Assembly: GCA_002307375.1 (NCBI GenBank)
Contig: NTJI01000001.1
Coordinates: forward strand, 1,364,001 to 1,428,000
Source: Lysobacteraceae bacterium NML93-0399
GTDB lineage: Bacteria > Pseudomonadota > Gammaproteobacteria > Xanthomonadales > Xanthomonadaceae
Direction: 5' to 3'
Length of the DNA: 64,000 bases
Position 1 is the first letter of the stretch; each line of letters opens with the position of its first letter. The notes under the pieces are model-generated. The model made no database searches, was not told the origin of the DNA, and worked only from the letters and a program-made list of their open reading frames with translations. Position numbers and translations under genes: made by a program. Shown piece after piece: positions 36,266 through 45,472 of this stretch.

Positions 36266-36700
36266 CTAGGCGCGCAGCATGGCGGCCGGCATTGCAGGAA
36301 GCGGCGACGGCGCGTCGGCCAGGTCGATCGCATCGACCACCACCACCTCGATCTTCGGTGTGATCCAGTCGGCGGCAGTGAGCGCCGGCAGGCCATGCGC
36401 GAGGCGTGCCTTGTCGCACTGCGCGCTGGCCTGGCCGTGTTCCCACGACGCCAGCACGTCACGACAGGGCTGGGGACGAAGCGCGTGGATCGTGCACCGC
36501 GAGCGGCGGCCGATATCGGCGTCGAGTGCGATGCAGCGCGGGCTCGCTTCCCAGGTGCCGCGCATGGCGACTTCATGCGGACTCACCGGCTCGGTCGAAG
36601 CATGCGGCACCAGGCCGCCGGCGGCGTCGGTCTCCATCCAGTGCATACGCACCCGGTAATGGGCACAGCAGGCGCCGCAGGTCAGGCACGGATGGGGCAT
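36266..36700 (-). CDS. YkgJ-family cysteine-cluster protein
   Basis: A 144-residue protein with the Cys cluster CLTCGACCAHYRV at the N-terminus and further Cys in SPRCIALDADIG, RSRCTIHALRPQPCRDV, the pattern of YkgJ/DUF3109-like proteins thought to bind zinc or an iron-sulfur cluster. The role is unknown. ATG 36700 places the cluster at the very start, as in relatives. It lies downstream of a thioesterase gene on the same strand, with a 106-bp gap. Confidence 0.85.
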   Translation of the reverse strand: MPHPCLTCGACCAHYRVRMHWMETDAAGGLVPHASTEPVSPHEVAMRGTWEASPRCIALDADIGRRSRCTIHALRPQPCRDVLASWEHGQASAQCDKARLAHGLPALTAADWITPKIEVVVVDAIDLADAPSPLPAMPAAMLRA

Positions 36701-36806
36701 GGTCACGACCCCGGGGATCGCAGGCGCAGGAGGGAGCGCGGATTCTTCGCAGTCCGGGGCGTCGGCGCAAGTCCCGCGTGTGCGGTAAGCGTCGGCGACG
36801 CTGGCC

Positions 36807-37271
36807 TCAGGCTGCCGGCCGCCGGATCGCGACGTAGCGCGCCTGCATTTCGGTCGCGGTGCCGCCATCGGGCAGGGCGACGCGCGCGCACAGCGTGACG
36901 CGCGCGCGACCGCGTTCGCGCAGGGTCCGGGCGAACGTATCCCAGTCGCCATCGGCATCGAGCACCGCTTCCGCCTCGAGGTCGTCGAGCAGCGGCGCGC
37001 GGTAGCGCACGGTGGAATCGGCCACGTAGACCTCCGCGTCCAGCCCGGCCTGCTCCACGCGCAGAGTCACCAGCCCCCAGGCGGCGAGCGTCATCACCGA
37101 AACCAGGCTGCCGCCGAACGCCGACCCCTTGTCGTTGACGTGGGCGGCCAGCGGTGCGTGCAGGCGAAGGGCCTCGCCGTCATAGCCGGCCACGGAAATG
37201 GCCATCGCCGCCACCGGCGGCATCGAGGCGTAGTACGTCTCCAGGGCGCGGAGCGAATCTTCAAGCGTCAT
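36807..37271 (-). CDS. Hotdog-fold thioesterase, YiiD C-terminal type
   Basis: A 154-residue single-domain thioesterase. Segments NDKGSAFGGSLVSVMTLAAW and ADSTVRYRAPLLDDLEAEA are characteristic of the YiiD C-terminal domain, here standing alone without the acetyltransferase half seen in E. coli YiiD. Substrate unknown. Start ATG 37271 is used; an upstream in-frame GTG (37295) is possible. Divergent from hemD with 76 bp between starts. Confidence 0.8.
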   Translation of the reverse strand: MTLEDSLRALETYYASMPPVAAMAISVAGYDGEALRLHAPLAAHVNDKGSAFGGSLVSVMTLAAWGLVTLRVEQAGLDAEVYVADSTVRYRAPLLDDLEAEAVLDADGDWDTFARTLRERGRARVTLCARVALPDGGTATEMQARYVAIRRPAA

Positions 37272-37347
37272 GCGGGACGGAAACCTCTCTGGCACAGGGG
37301 CACGCGGTCGGCTTGCGCCGCTTCACCGCAGCCACCAAGCTTGGCGC

Positions 37348-38106
37348 ATGCATCCGGCGCCGGCTGTCCCGCACGAGGCGGGATGTTACGTCATCTCCCT
37401 GCGGCCGACCGGTGCGCACGCCGCGCTGCGCCGCGCGGCCGCACGCCACGGACTGCAGGTCTTCGCGCTGTCGCCGTGGCGCATCGCGCACCGCGATGAT
37501 GCGCACGCGCGCGCAGCGCTCGACGCAGCGCTGGCAGCCGAAGTCGTGGTGTTCACCAGTCCGCCCGCAGTCGCTGCTGCGGCCGCGTTGCGGGCGCTGC
37601 GGGCAGCCCCCGGCCAGACCTGGCTGGGCGTCGGCGCCGGCACTGCCCGCGCCCTCCGGCGCGCCGGAGTCGGGGACGCCGACGCGCCGTCGCGCATGGA
37701 CAGCGAAGGCCTGCTGGCCCTGCCCGCACTGGCCGACGTCGCCGGCCGCTCGGTCGGCCTGGTCACCGCGCCGGGCGGCCGCGGCGTGCTCGCCGCAACC
37801 CTGCGCGATGCCGGCGCCGACCTGCGCCGCGCCGACGTCTACATGCGTATCCCCACCCCGCCATCTCCGGCCCGCATCGCCCGGCTGATGACGCTGCCGA
37901 CGCCCTGGCTGCTGCCGCTGAGCAGTGGCGAGGCACTGCAGCGCACGCTCGACATACTGCCGCCGCCCGCCGTTCACCGCCTGCGCCAGGCCCACGTGCT
38001 GGCCGCGAGTGCGCGTCTGGCGACGCTCGCGAGGAGCGCCGGGTTCACACGCATCACGCAGGCAGCGAACGCGACGCCCGCCTCGCTGCTCGCCGCCGCC
38101 TGCTGA
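37348..38106 (+). CDS. hemD: Uroporphyrinogen-III synthase
   Basis: A 252-residue enzyme that cyclises hydroxymethylbilane into uroporphyrinogen III, the branch point of heme synthesis. HemD sequences are poorly conserved; here support comes from the two-domain pattern (SLRPTGAHAALRRAAARHGL, EVVVFTSPPAVAAAAA, WLGVGAGTARALRRAGV, SVGLVTAPGGRGVLAATLRD, DVYMRI) and from hemY following 107 bp later. hemC, usually upstream, is not here. Start ATG 37348 precedes the family N-terminus by about 15 residues. Confidence 0.88.
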   Translation: MHPAPAVPHEAGCYVISLRPTGAHAALRRAAARHGLQVFALSPWRIAHRDDAHARAALDAALAAEVVVFTSPPAVAAAAALRALRAAPGQTWLGVGAGTARALRRAGVGDADAPSRMDSEGLLALPALADVAGRSVGLVTAPGGRGVLAATLRDAGADLRRADVYMRIPTPPSPARIARLMTLPTPWLLPLSSGEALQRTLDILPPPAVHRLRQAHVLAASARLATLARSAGFTRITQAANATPASLLAAAC

Positions 38107-38213
38107 CCTGATCGAGCGCGCGCCCGAACAGTGTGCGTGGCCGCGACGATGCCGTCACGATGGCCTCTGGCACCGTACCGCTCTCCCTGCATCCTCCCTT
38201 CGGAAACGCCGCC

Positions 38214-39491
38214 ATGTCCCTGCTCCGAGCCCTGCTGGTCTGGATCATCATCGCCCTGCTCGGGGCGCTGGCCGCGCAGCTGCTGCTGGCGGGTGATCCG
38301 AGCTACGTCCTCGTCCACCGCGCGGGCATCAACTACACGACGACCATCGCCAACGCGATCGCGATGGCGCTCGGCGCGATGGTTCTGATCTGGCTGCTGA
38401 TCACCTTGATCCTGTTGCCCTTCCGCAGCTGGGGGCGCTACCGCGAGACGCGGGCGCAGAGCCGCCTGGGCGAGGGCCTCGACGCGTTGCACCAGGGCCA
38501 CTACGCCCGCGCCGAGAAGTTGCTGGGCCAGTCGGCCGACGAGAACCCGCATTACGAGCCGGCGGCGCGCATTGCCGCGACGCAGGCGGCGGTCGCCCGT
38601 GGCGACGAGGCCGCGGCGCGCGCGCACCTTGATCGCTTCGGCGAGCGCCATCCGGCAACGCGCGCGATCGCCCTGGCCGAAATCGCCCTGCTCGACGAGC
38701 GTCCCATCGACGCGCTCGCCGCGCTCGAGGCGCCGGCCGCGCAACCGCTGCCGCCGCGCGGACTGGCGCTGCGCGCCGATGCCTGGGCGATGACCGGGCA
38801 TGCCGCCGAGGCCTATGGCCTGCTCGGCGCGCTGCGTCGCCAGAACGCGCTGCCCGAAGCGCAGCTGGAAGCGCGCGAAGTGCGCTGGGCGGCCGCTTCG
38901 CTGCGCGAGGCCGCCGACGCCAATGCACTGGCCGAGCGCTGGGAAGCGCTGCCCAAGCACGTCCGTACCGAGACGCCTGTGGTCCTCGCCTATGCCGACC
39001 GCGCGGTCGCGCTGGGCTGGCACGACGCCGCGCTCAAGAGCCTGGAAACCGCACTCGATGCGCGCTGGGACGAGCGCGTCGCCGCGCGCTACGCCTCGCT
39101 CGAAGTCGGTGATCCGGCCCACCGTCAGGCGCGCATGGAGCGCTGGCTCAATGCGCATCCGGCCAGCCCCGGGGTGATGCTCGGCCTGGCGCGCCTGCAC
39201 CACATGCAGCGCGACTGGCCCAACGCCCGCGACTATCTGCAGCGCGCGATCGACCAGGGCGCCGGCAGCGATGCCTGGGTGCAACTGGGCGACGGCTATG
39301 CGGCCGCCGGCGACGAGCGCAATGCACGGCTGTGCTACGCCAATGCCATCCGCGCCTCACGCAACGAGCCGGTCGTGGCCCTGGCACCTACGCCGGTGAT
39401 CGAAGATCCGATCGAGGCCGACACCCGCGACGTGCACGGCCTGCCCTACGTGCACGGCGATGCGCCGCCGCACAGGACCGACCGTTTCTGA
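38214..39491 (+). CDS. hemY: HemY-type TPR membrane protein
   Basis: A 425-residue inner-membrane protein of the gammaproteobacterial HemY family (not the oxidase of the same name). Two membrane spans at the N-terminus (LLRALLVWIIIALLGALAAQ and IANAIAMALGAMVLIWLLIT) are followed by HemY_N sequence (FRSWGRYRETRAQSRLGEGL) and tetratricopeptide repeats to the C-terminus (ANARLHHMQRDWP-like and GSDAWVQLGDGYAAAGDERN). It is linked with hemD and may help organise heme synthesis; the biochemical role is unclear. Confidence 0.9.
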   Translation: MSLLRALLVWIIIALLGALAAQLLLAGDPSYVLVHRAGINYTTTIANAIAMALGAMVLIWLLITLILLPFRSWGRYRETRAQSRLGEGLDALHQGHYARAEKLLGQSADENPHYEPAARIAATQAAVARGDEAAARAHLDRFGERHPATRAIALAEIALLDERPIDALAALEAPAAQPLPPRGLALRADAWAMTGHAAEAYGLLGALRRQNALPEAQLEAREVRWAAASLREAADANALAERWEALPKHVRTETPVVLAYADRAVALGWHDAALKSLETALDARWDERVAARYASLEVGDPAHRQARMERWLNAHPASPGVMLGLARLHHMQRDWPNARDYLQRAIDQGAGSDAWVQLGDGYAAAGDERNARLCYANAIRASRNEPVVALAPTPVIEDPIEADTRDVHGLPYVHGDAPPHRTDRF

Positions 39492-39642
39492 GATTCACCG
39501 GGGGCGTGGTGCCTGACCGCGTCCGCGACGGCCACTCGTCGGACGCAGCGGTCGGGAGCGGATGCGGGCCTTCAGTCAGCGATCGCGACGCTGCTGCAGG
39601 CATGCGCTGGCGCGGCGCGCGGCACACACCGCGCCCGATGTC

Positions 39643-40215
39643 TCAGCGCATCAGGCGATGCACCGCCACCGCGCCATCGACCGCCTGGTCCAGCGTGACG
39701 CTGTCAGCACGGCCGCGACCATTGCCGGCGACCGTCACCGTGACCGGCCCGACGATCACCTGCGGCCCAACCGGTCCCAGCGGCGCGTTGCCGTCGAGCA
39801 GGCCGTCCGGGATCGCGATGAAGCCGCCCAGCGACGCGACGCGCGGGTCCTCGACGTACATGCCGGCGCGCTGCATGTCCTGGGCGGTCAGCGGTTCACG
39901 GTCGACGAGGATGATGACGCCGAGCGCGGCGCCATCGTCCGCCGCGCGCCAGGCGCAACTCAGGCCATGGCCATCGGGACTCTCCTGGCGCGTGCCGGCC
40001 TCATCGACCGGGTCGAGGCCAGCCACGAGGTCGCCGACCGCTGCCGCGATCTGTGCACATCCAGGCAACGCATCGGCCGGCGGCGGCGCCGAGACGATCT
40101 GCGGACCGGAGGCCGCCGGCGGTTGCGCGGCCTCCTCGTTCTGGCCACAGGCAGCGAGTGCGAACACGGCGGCGGCGAGCAGGCCGATACGGCCCGGAAT
40201 GCGGACGGCAGTCAT
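39643..40215 (-). CDS. Uncharacterised lipoprotein
   Basis: A 190-residue protein with a lipobox signal (GLLAAAVFALAACGQ), an acidic proline/alanine linker and a compact domain containing two Cys (PGCAQIAAAV, GLSCAWRAADD). The layout resembles small ligand-binding lipoproteins of the DUF3558 sort, but I cannot assign a family with confidence. It starts 49 bases after the thiolase stop on the same strand, so it may be the second gene of that unit. Confidence 0.7.
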   Translation of the reverse strand: MTAVRIPGRIGLLAAAVFALAACGQNEEAAQPPAASGPQIVSAPPPADALPGCAQIAAAVGDLVAGLDPVDEAGTRQESPDGHGLSCAWRAADDGAALGVIILVDREPLTAQDMQRAGMYVEDPRVASLGGFIAIPDGLLDGNAPLGPVGPQVIVGPVTVTVAGNGRGRADSVTLDQAVDGAVAVHRLMR

Positions 40216-40264
40216 CGAGAAACTCCGGAAGAAGAGCGCCGGTCACCACGACCGGCGGTGACGC

Positions 40265-41542
40265 TCAGCGCTCGAGAATCGCCACCACGCCCATGCCGCC
40301 GGCGGTGCAGATCGAGATCAGCGCCCGGCCGCCACCACGCTCCACCAGCTGCTTGGCGGTGGTCGCGACGATGCGTGCGCCGGTTGCGGCGAACGGGTGG
40401 CCGGCCGCCAGCGAAGAGCCGACCGGGTTGATCTTCGCCGGATCGATGCGGCCCAGCGGCGCCGACAGCCCCAGGCGCGTGCGGCAGTAATCCTCGCTCT
40501 CCCACGCACGCAGTGTGCACAGCACCTGCGCGGCGAAGGCCTCGTGGATCTCGTAGATGTCGAAGTCCTGCAGCGTCAGGCCGTTGCGCGCGAGCATTTC
40601 GGCCACCGCGACGGTCGGCGCCATCAGCAGGCCTTCGCCGTGCACGAAGTCGACCGCCGACACATGCGCATCGCGGATGTGGCAGAGCACCTGGTGGCCG
40701 TGCGCGGCGGCCCATTCGTCGCTGGCCAGCAGACAGGCCGCCGCGCCGTCGGTCAGCGGCGTGGAATTGGCCGCCGTCAGCGTGCCGCGGCCGGACACCT
40801 TGTCGAATGCGGGCTTGAGCGTGGCGAGTTTCTCGATCGAGGTGTCGGGCCGCAGGATGTTGTCGCGCGAGACGCCGCGGAAACTCACCACCAGATCGTC
40901 GAAGAAGCCGCGCTCGTAGGCGGCGGCCAGCTTGTGGTGCGAGGCGACTGCGAGTTCGTCCTGCGAATCGCGCGCGATGTTCCACTCCTTGGCCATGTCC
41001 TCGCAGTGCTCGCCCATCGACTTGCCGGTACGCGGCTCGGCCACGCCCGGAAAATCGGGCTTGAGCTCGCGCAGGCGGAAGCCCTTGAACGCGGCCAGCT
41101 TGCCCTGCGTGGTCCTGGCCGCGTTCGCGGCGAGCAGGCGCCGGCGCAGCGCGCGGCCGTAGACGATCGGCACGTCGGACGTGGTATCCGAACCGCCGCC
41201 GATGCCCGATTCGATCTGCCCGGCAGCGATCTTGTTGCCGATGGTGATGATCGAATCGAGCGAGGTGCCGCAGGCGCGTTGCAGGGTGATGCCCGGCGTC
41301 AGCGCCGACAGGCCCGACGACAGCGCGGCCTCGCGGCCGAGGTTCCAGTCGCTGGAGTGCTTGATGACCGCGCCCATCGCCACTTCGCCCAGTTGCTGGC
41401 CGTGCAGGCCGAACTTCTCGACCAGCGCCCCGAGCGTGCGCACCGACATGCCGAGATTGCCGACGTCCGCGTACGCGGTGTTCTGGCGGCAGAACGGGAT
41501 ACGGACGCCACCCAGCACGGCGACGGGACGACCTTGCAGCAT
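40265..41542 (-). CDS. Acetyl-CoA C-acyltransferase (FadI-like thiolase)
   Basis: A 425-residue thiolase close to FadI in length and motifs. The acyl-accepting Cys91 is in LQRACGTSLDSI, the catalytic His in NPVGSSLAAGHPFAATGARI and the second Cys in ISICTAGGMG. It cleaves 3-ketoacyl-CoA in fatty-acid oxidation. No partner fadJ is adjacent. ATG 41542 begins the family N-terminus (GRPVAVLGGVRIPF). The divergent gene at 41634 leaves 91 bp for both promoters. Confidence 0.92.
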   Translation of the reverse strand: MLQGRPVAVLGGVRIPFCRQNTAYADVGNLGMSVRTLGALVEKFGLHGQQLGEVAMGAVIKHSSDWNLGREAALSSGLSALTPGITLQRACGTSLDSIITIGNKIAAGQIESGIGGGSDTTSDVPIVYGRALRRRLLAANAARTTQGKLAAFKGFRLRELKPDFPGVAEPRTGKSMGEHCEDMAKEWNIARDSQDELAVASHHKLAAAYERGFFDDLVVSFRGVSRDNILRPDTSIEKLATLKPAFDKVSGRGTLTAANSTPLTDGAAACLLASDEWAAAHGHQVLCHIRDAHVSAVDFVHGEGLLMAPTVAVAEMLARNGLTLQDFDIYEIHEAFAAQVLCTLRAWESEDYCRTRLGLSAPLGRIDPAKINPVGSSLAAGHPFAATGARIVATTAKQLVERGGGRALISICTAGGMGVVAILER

Positions 41543-41633
41543 CGGAATGACCTCGGCGGAAACAGCGTGGACTGTCCCGAACGCGGGACGGGCATAATGT
41601 GAACGAGTGTATCGCTGCCGATGTGCACGGCCA

Positions 41634-42536
41634 ATGACCGCAGATCCCGACATTTCCCGACAAGTTCCTTCGCAACCGCAGGTGCTGGGCGTGCTCGCGC
41701 TCGAACTGAGCGACGACTCGGTGCCCGCGCGCGGCGCGCTTGGCCAACAGGCCGCCGGCGAGCTGGCACGGTTGCTCGGCCGCGACCTGGGCGCGCTGGT
41801 CCCGGGCGTACGCGAGCTCGACCTGGTCTTCGCCGCCGCACATTTCGACCCCGCCGAACTGCTGCGCCCCGGTTGGCCGGTGCACCGGCGCCTGGACGAG
41901 CTGCGCGCACGCGCGCCCAAGGCCGGCGAGGGCCCGCGCATCATCGCCTTCGGCAGCGATGCCAGCGGCGCTACGCCGCTGCCGTTCCAGGCCGATGCGC
42001 AACTGGCGGGCGGGCGCCTGCGCGTGCTGCCGTATCTGTTCGTCGGCGAGCCGGCGGCCACCGAAGCGGTGTCGGCGCATATGGAATCGATGCTGCTGGA
42101 TCTGGGCATGGCCCAAGCCGACACCGCTCTGTGCGCGCAGGATGCGTTCGGCGCGCGCATCGAGCATGCCCGTTACCTCACCCTGCACGACCTGCTGGCG
42201 ATGACCGCGCTGCAGTACCGCAACCAGGGCCTGGAACCGCTGTGGGACGTGCTCGAAACCGCGCTGCTCGCGCCCACCAGCGAAGCCTGGCTCGACGCGC
42301 CGCCCGAGCCCTTGCTGCGGCATGCCGACGGCGTGGTGCGGATCGCGCTGCTGGCGCCGCAGGACTGGCGCATCCGCTGCGCGGCTGGCGAGACCGGCGA
42401 GGCGCGCCTGGCCCAGCTGTTCGCGATGTACGAGGCGCGCCAGCGCCAGCTGGCTGCGGTGCTGCAGGCCCACGGTGTCGATGTCGAATTCGTGCAGGTG
42501 CCCACGGGTCAGGATCCGGCGGCCGCCCTGCGCTGA
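41634..42536 (+). CDS. Conserved hypothetical protein
   Basis: A 300-residue soluble protein I cannot assign to a named family. No signal peptide or membrane segment. It is alanine- and leucine-rich with recognisable alternation of strands and helices (VLGVLALELSDDS, PRIIAFGSDASGATPLPFQA, LRVLPYLFVGEPAATEAVSA) and a long C-terminal helix (ARLAQLFAMYEARQRQLAAV). Codon use is as in its neighbours, so it is a stable resident gene. GTG 41607 is an alternative start nine codons earlier. Convergent with envC. Confidence 0.75.
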   Translation: MTADPDISRQVPSQPQVLGVLALELSDDSVPARGALGQQAAGELARLLGRDLGALVPGVRELDLVFAAAHFDPAELLRPGWPVHRRLDELRARAPKAGEGPRIIAFGSDASGATPLPFQADAQLAGGRLRVLPYLFVGEPAATEAVSAHMESMLLDLGMAQADTALCAQDAFGARIEHARYLTLHDLLAMTALQYRNQGLEPLWDVLETALLAPTSEAWLDAPPEPLLRHADGVVRIALLAPQDWRIRCAAGETGEARLAQLFAMYEARQRQLAAVLQAHGVDVEFVQVPTGQDPAAALR

Positions 42537-42566
42537 ACGTCCCGGCGCGCGGCGATGCCGCGCGAC

Positions 42567-43814
42567 TCAGCGCCGCTGCAGCCAGGTCGTCGGATTGACC
42601 GGCGTACCGTTCTGGCGCAATTCGAAATACAGGCCGCTGCGGCCCTGACCGCCGGAGCTGCCGACGCTGGCCACGGTATCGCCGCGCCGCACGGCGTCGC
42701 CGACGTTCTTCTGCAGCCCGTCGTTATGCGCGTACAGGCTCATGTAGCCGTTGCCATGGTCGACGATCAGCAGCATGCCGTAGCCGGTCATCCATTCGGC
42801 GAACACTACCGTGCCATCGGCAACGGCCTTGACCGAAGTGCCGGCCGGTGCGCCGATCAGGATGCCGGTGCTGCTGCGGCCGTCGGGCAACTTGCCGCCG
42901 TAGGGCGTGAGCAGGCTGCCGCTGATGGGCCAGCCCAGGCCGCCGACCTGCGGCGCTGCATTGCGCGCGACCTGGGTCGGCGGGCGCGGCGGCGGACGCG
43001 GGCGACCGGATGCTTCGGCCTCACGCGCCTCGCGCGCTTCGCGTTCACGCGCGGCAGCGGCCGTGGCGCGGCGTTCGGCCTCGGCCCGGCGCGCCGCTTC
43101 GCGCAGCTGGGCGAGCACGCGTTCGAGGGCGCGTGCATCGCGGCCCAGCGCCTTCTCGCGGGCACTGCGGTCGTTGAACTGCGATTCGATGGTCTTGACC
43201 GCCTCGGCGCGTTTCGCGCGGTCGGCCTCGACGGTCGCCAGCTGCGTGCGCTGCTCGGCCTGGGTGGCCTCGAGCGCGGCGCGGCGGTCCCGGATGGCGA
43301 CCTCGATGCCGTCGAGCTCGGCCATCTCCGCACGCAGTTCGCCGATGCGCGTGCTGCGCTGCTGCTGCAGGTAGCGGTGATAGGTCAGCAGGCGACCGGC
43401 GTCGGCGACGCGGTCCTGGGCCAGCATGAGTTTCAGCGCCGCCTCGTCGCCGACCGTGTAGGCGGCGCGCACCAGCGCCGCGAGTTCTTCGCGGCGTGTT
43501 TCGACGGTCGACTCGAGTTCGACGCGGCGCGCCTGCAACTTTTCCAGCGCGGCCTGCTCTTCGGCGAGCTTGATGCGCGTGTCACGCAATGCGCGCGTCG
43601 ACGCGGCCACCTGCTCGTCGGCCGCGCGCAAGTCGCGTGCCGCCTCGCCGCGCTGGCCTTCGAGCCGCCGCCGTTCGCCGGCGACGTCGCGCAGTTCCTT
43701 GCGCACGCGCTCGAGCCGGCGTTCGGTCTCGCGGCTGTTCTGCGCGGCGCTCTCGAGCACCGGCAGCGCCGCGACCAGCAGCGCGGCGAGCAGCAGCGTC
43801 GCGCCGCGGGCCAT
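42567..43814 (-). CDS. envC: Murein hydrolase activator EnvC
   Basis: A 415-residue exported protein: signal peptide (LLLAALLVAALPVLESAAQ), a long coiled coil over roughly residues 25-260 rich in Glu, Arg and Ala, and a C-terminal LytM/M23 fold. In active M23 enzymes zinc is held by HxxxD and HxH; here the first reads STGILIG (no His or Asp), although LYAHNDG remains, so the domain is degenerate as in E. coli EnvC, which activates amidases at the division septum without cutting itself. It follows gpmI by two bases in an operon, a common proteobacterial arrangement. Confidence 0.9.
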   Translation of the reverse strand: MARGATLLLAALLVAALPVLESAAQNSRETERRLERVRKELRDVAGERRRLEGQRGEAARDLRAADEQVAASTRALRDTRIKLAEEQAALEKLQARRVELESTVETRREELAALVRAAYTVGDEAALKLMLAQDRVADAGRLLTYHRYLQQQRSTRIGELRAEMAELDGIEVAIRDRRAALEATQAEQRTQLATVEADRAKRAEAVKTIESQFNDRSAREKALGRDARALERVLAQLREAARRAEAERRATAAAAREREAREAREAEASGRPRPPPRPPTQVARNAAPQVGGLGWPISGSLLTPYGGKLPDGRSSTGILIGAPAGTSVKAVADGTVVFAEWMTGYGMLLIVDHGNGYMSLYAHNDGLQKNVGDAVRRGDTVASVGSSGGQGRSGLYFELRQNGTPVNPTTWLQRR

Positions 43815-43816
43815 GC

Positions 43817-45367
43817 TCAGCCGGCGGCCTGCAGCAGGCTGCGGCCGGTCATCTCGGCCGGCTGGGCGATGCCGACCAGATCAAGGATGGTCGGCGCCAG
43901 ATCGCGCAGTGCGCCGCCGCGGCGCAGGGGCACATCGCGACTGCCGACGTAGACCAGATCCACCGGGCCGACGGTGTGCGAGGTATGCGGCTCGCCGGTT
44001 TCCGGGTCGCGCATCATTTCGACGTTGCCGTGGTCGGCGGTGACCAGCAGCTCGCCGCCCTTCTCGCGCACGACCTCGATGATTTCGCCGACCGCGCGAT
44101 CGACGGTTTCGACCGCCTTGATCGCCGCCTCCAGCACGCCGGTGTGGCCGACCATGTCCGGGTTGGCGAAGTTGCAGATCACCACATCGAAGCGTTCGTC
44201 GCGCACCGCCTGCACCAGCTGCGCGCAGACTTCCGGCGCGCTCATCTCGGGCTGCAGATCGTAGGTGGCGACCTTGGGGCTCGGCACCAGAATGCGGTCC
44301 TCGCCCGGATACGGATCCTCGCGGCCGCCGCTCATGAAGAACGTCACGTGCGCGTACTTCTCGGTTTCGGCGATACGCAGCTGGGTCATGCCGTTCGCGC
44401 CCAGCACCTCGCCCAGCGTATTGGGCAGGGTGTCGGGCGCGAATGCGAGCGGCGCCGGCAGGCGTGCGTCGTATTCGGTGAGGCAGACGAAGCGCGCGAG
44501 CTGCGGGCGGCGCGCCTGGAAGCCGGCGAACGCCGGATCGACGAATGCGGCGGTGAGCTGGCGCGCGCGGTCGGCGCGGAAATTCATGAAGACGACCGCA
44601 TCGCCATCGGCCATCGGCGTGGCGCCATCGATGACGGTGGGCAACACGAACTCGTCGTTTTCGTCGCGCGCGTACGCGGCCTGCAGCGCGGTGACCGCGT
44701 CCGGCGCACGATGCGGCGATGTCGCATCGACGATCGCATCCCATGCGGCGCGCACGCGCTCCCAGCGCTGGTCGCGGTCCATGGCGTAGTAGCGGCCGGA
44801 CACGCTGGCAACGTGCGCGTTGCCGAGCGCGGCGCAGCGATCGGCCAGCGCGCGCAGGCTCGGCTCGGCCGAACGCGGCGGCATGTCGCGGCCGTCGGTG
44901 AAGGCGTGCACCGCGACCCGGGCGACACCGCGCTTCGCGGCGAGATCCAGCATCGCGAACAGGTGCGACTCGTGGCTGTGCACGCCGCCGGGCGACAGCA
45001 GGCCCATCACGTGCAGCGTGCCGCCGCTGCCGCGCACCGCATCGCAGGCGGCCAGCAGCTCGGCGTTGTCGAAGAAGCTGCCGTCCTCGATCGCCGCATC
45101 GATGCGGGTCAGGTCCTGGTAGACGATGCGGCCGGCGCCAATGTTCATGTGGCCAACTTCGGAGTTGCCCATCTGCCCGTCCGGCAGGCCGACGTGTCGG
45201 CCCTCGGTGTGGATCAGCGTGGTCGGGTGCTCGGCCAGCAGGCGCCGCCAGTTCGGGATGTCCGCAAGCGCCAGAGCGTTGTCGCGCGGGTCGTCGCGAT
45301 GGCCCCAGCCGTCGAGGATCAGCAACACCACCGGGCGCGGACGGGGAGAACTTGCAACCTTGTGCAC
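43817..45367 (-). CDS. gpmI: Phosphoglycerate mutase, cofactor-independent (2 Mn type)
   Basis: A 516-residue iPGM that interconverts 3- and 2-phosphoglycerate. The N-terminal metal Asp is in VVLLILDGWGHRDDP and the phosphoserine nucleophile in GQMGNSEVGHMNIGAGR, followed by VHAFTDGRDMPPRSA, MNFRADRARQL and ADHGNVEMM, all conserved. I use GTG 45367 as start; a TTG at 45388 is in frame. First gene of the gpmI-envC operon. Confidence 0.94.
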   Translation of the reverse strand: MHKVASSPRPRPVVLLILDGWGHRDDPRDNALALADIPNWRRLLAEHPTTLIHTEGRHVGLPDGQMGNSEVGHMNIGAGRIVYQDLTRIDAAIEDGSFFDNAELLAACDAVRGSGGTLHVMGLLSPGGVHSHESHLFAMLDLAAKRGVARVAVHAFTDGRDMPPRSAEPSLRALADRCAALGNAHVASVSGRYYAMDRDQRWERVRAAWDAIVDATSPHRAPDAVTALQAAYARDENDEFVLPTVIDGATPMADGDAVVFMNFRADRARQLTAAFVDPAFAGFQARRPQLARFVCLTEYDARLPAPLAFAPDTLPNTLGEVLGANGMTQLRIAETEKYAHVTFFMSGGREDPYPGEDRILVPSPKVATYDLQPEMSAPEVCAQLVQAVRDERFDVVICNFANPDMVGHTGVLEAAIKAVETVDRAVGEIIEVVREKGGELLVTADHGNVEMMRDPETGEPHTSHTVGPVDLVYVGSRDVPLRRGGALRDLAPTILDLVGIAQPAEMTGRSLLQAAG

Positions 45368-45472
45368 GACGATCGACCCAGTGACCAAAGACAGATGCGA
45401 TTGTAGCGAAGCGTCGGCACTCTACCGTCGACGGGCCCCGGCCCGCCCATCCATCCCAGAGAGGTCACCGCC

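Noticed and set aside
43589-45406. 605-residue plus-strand frame opposite gpmI
   Set aside because: Antisense to gpmI, whose motifs are fully conserved.
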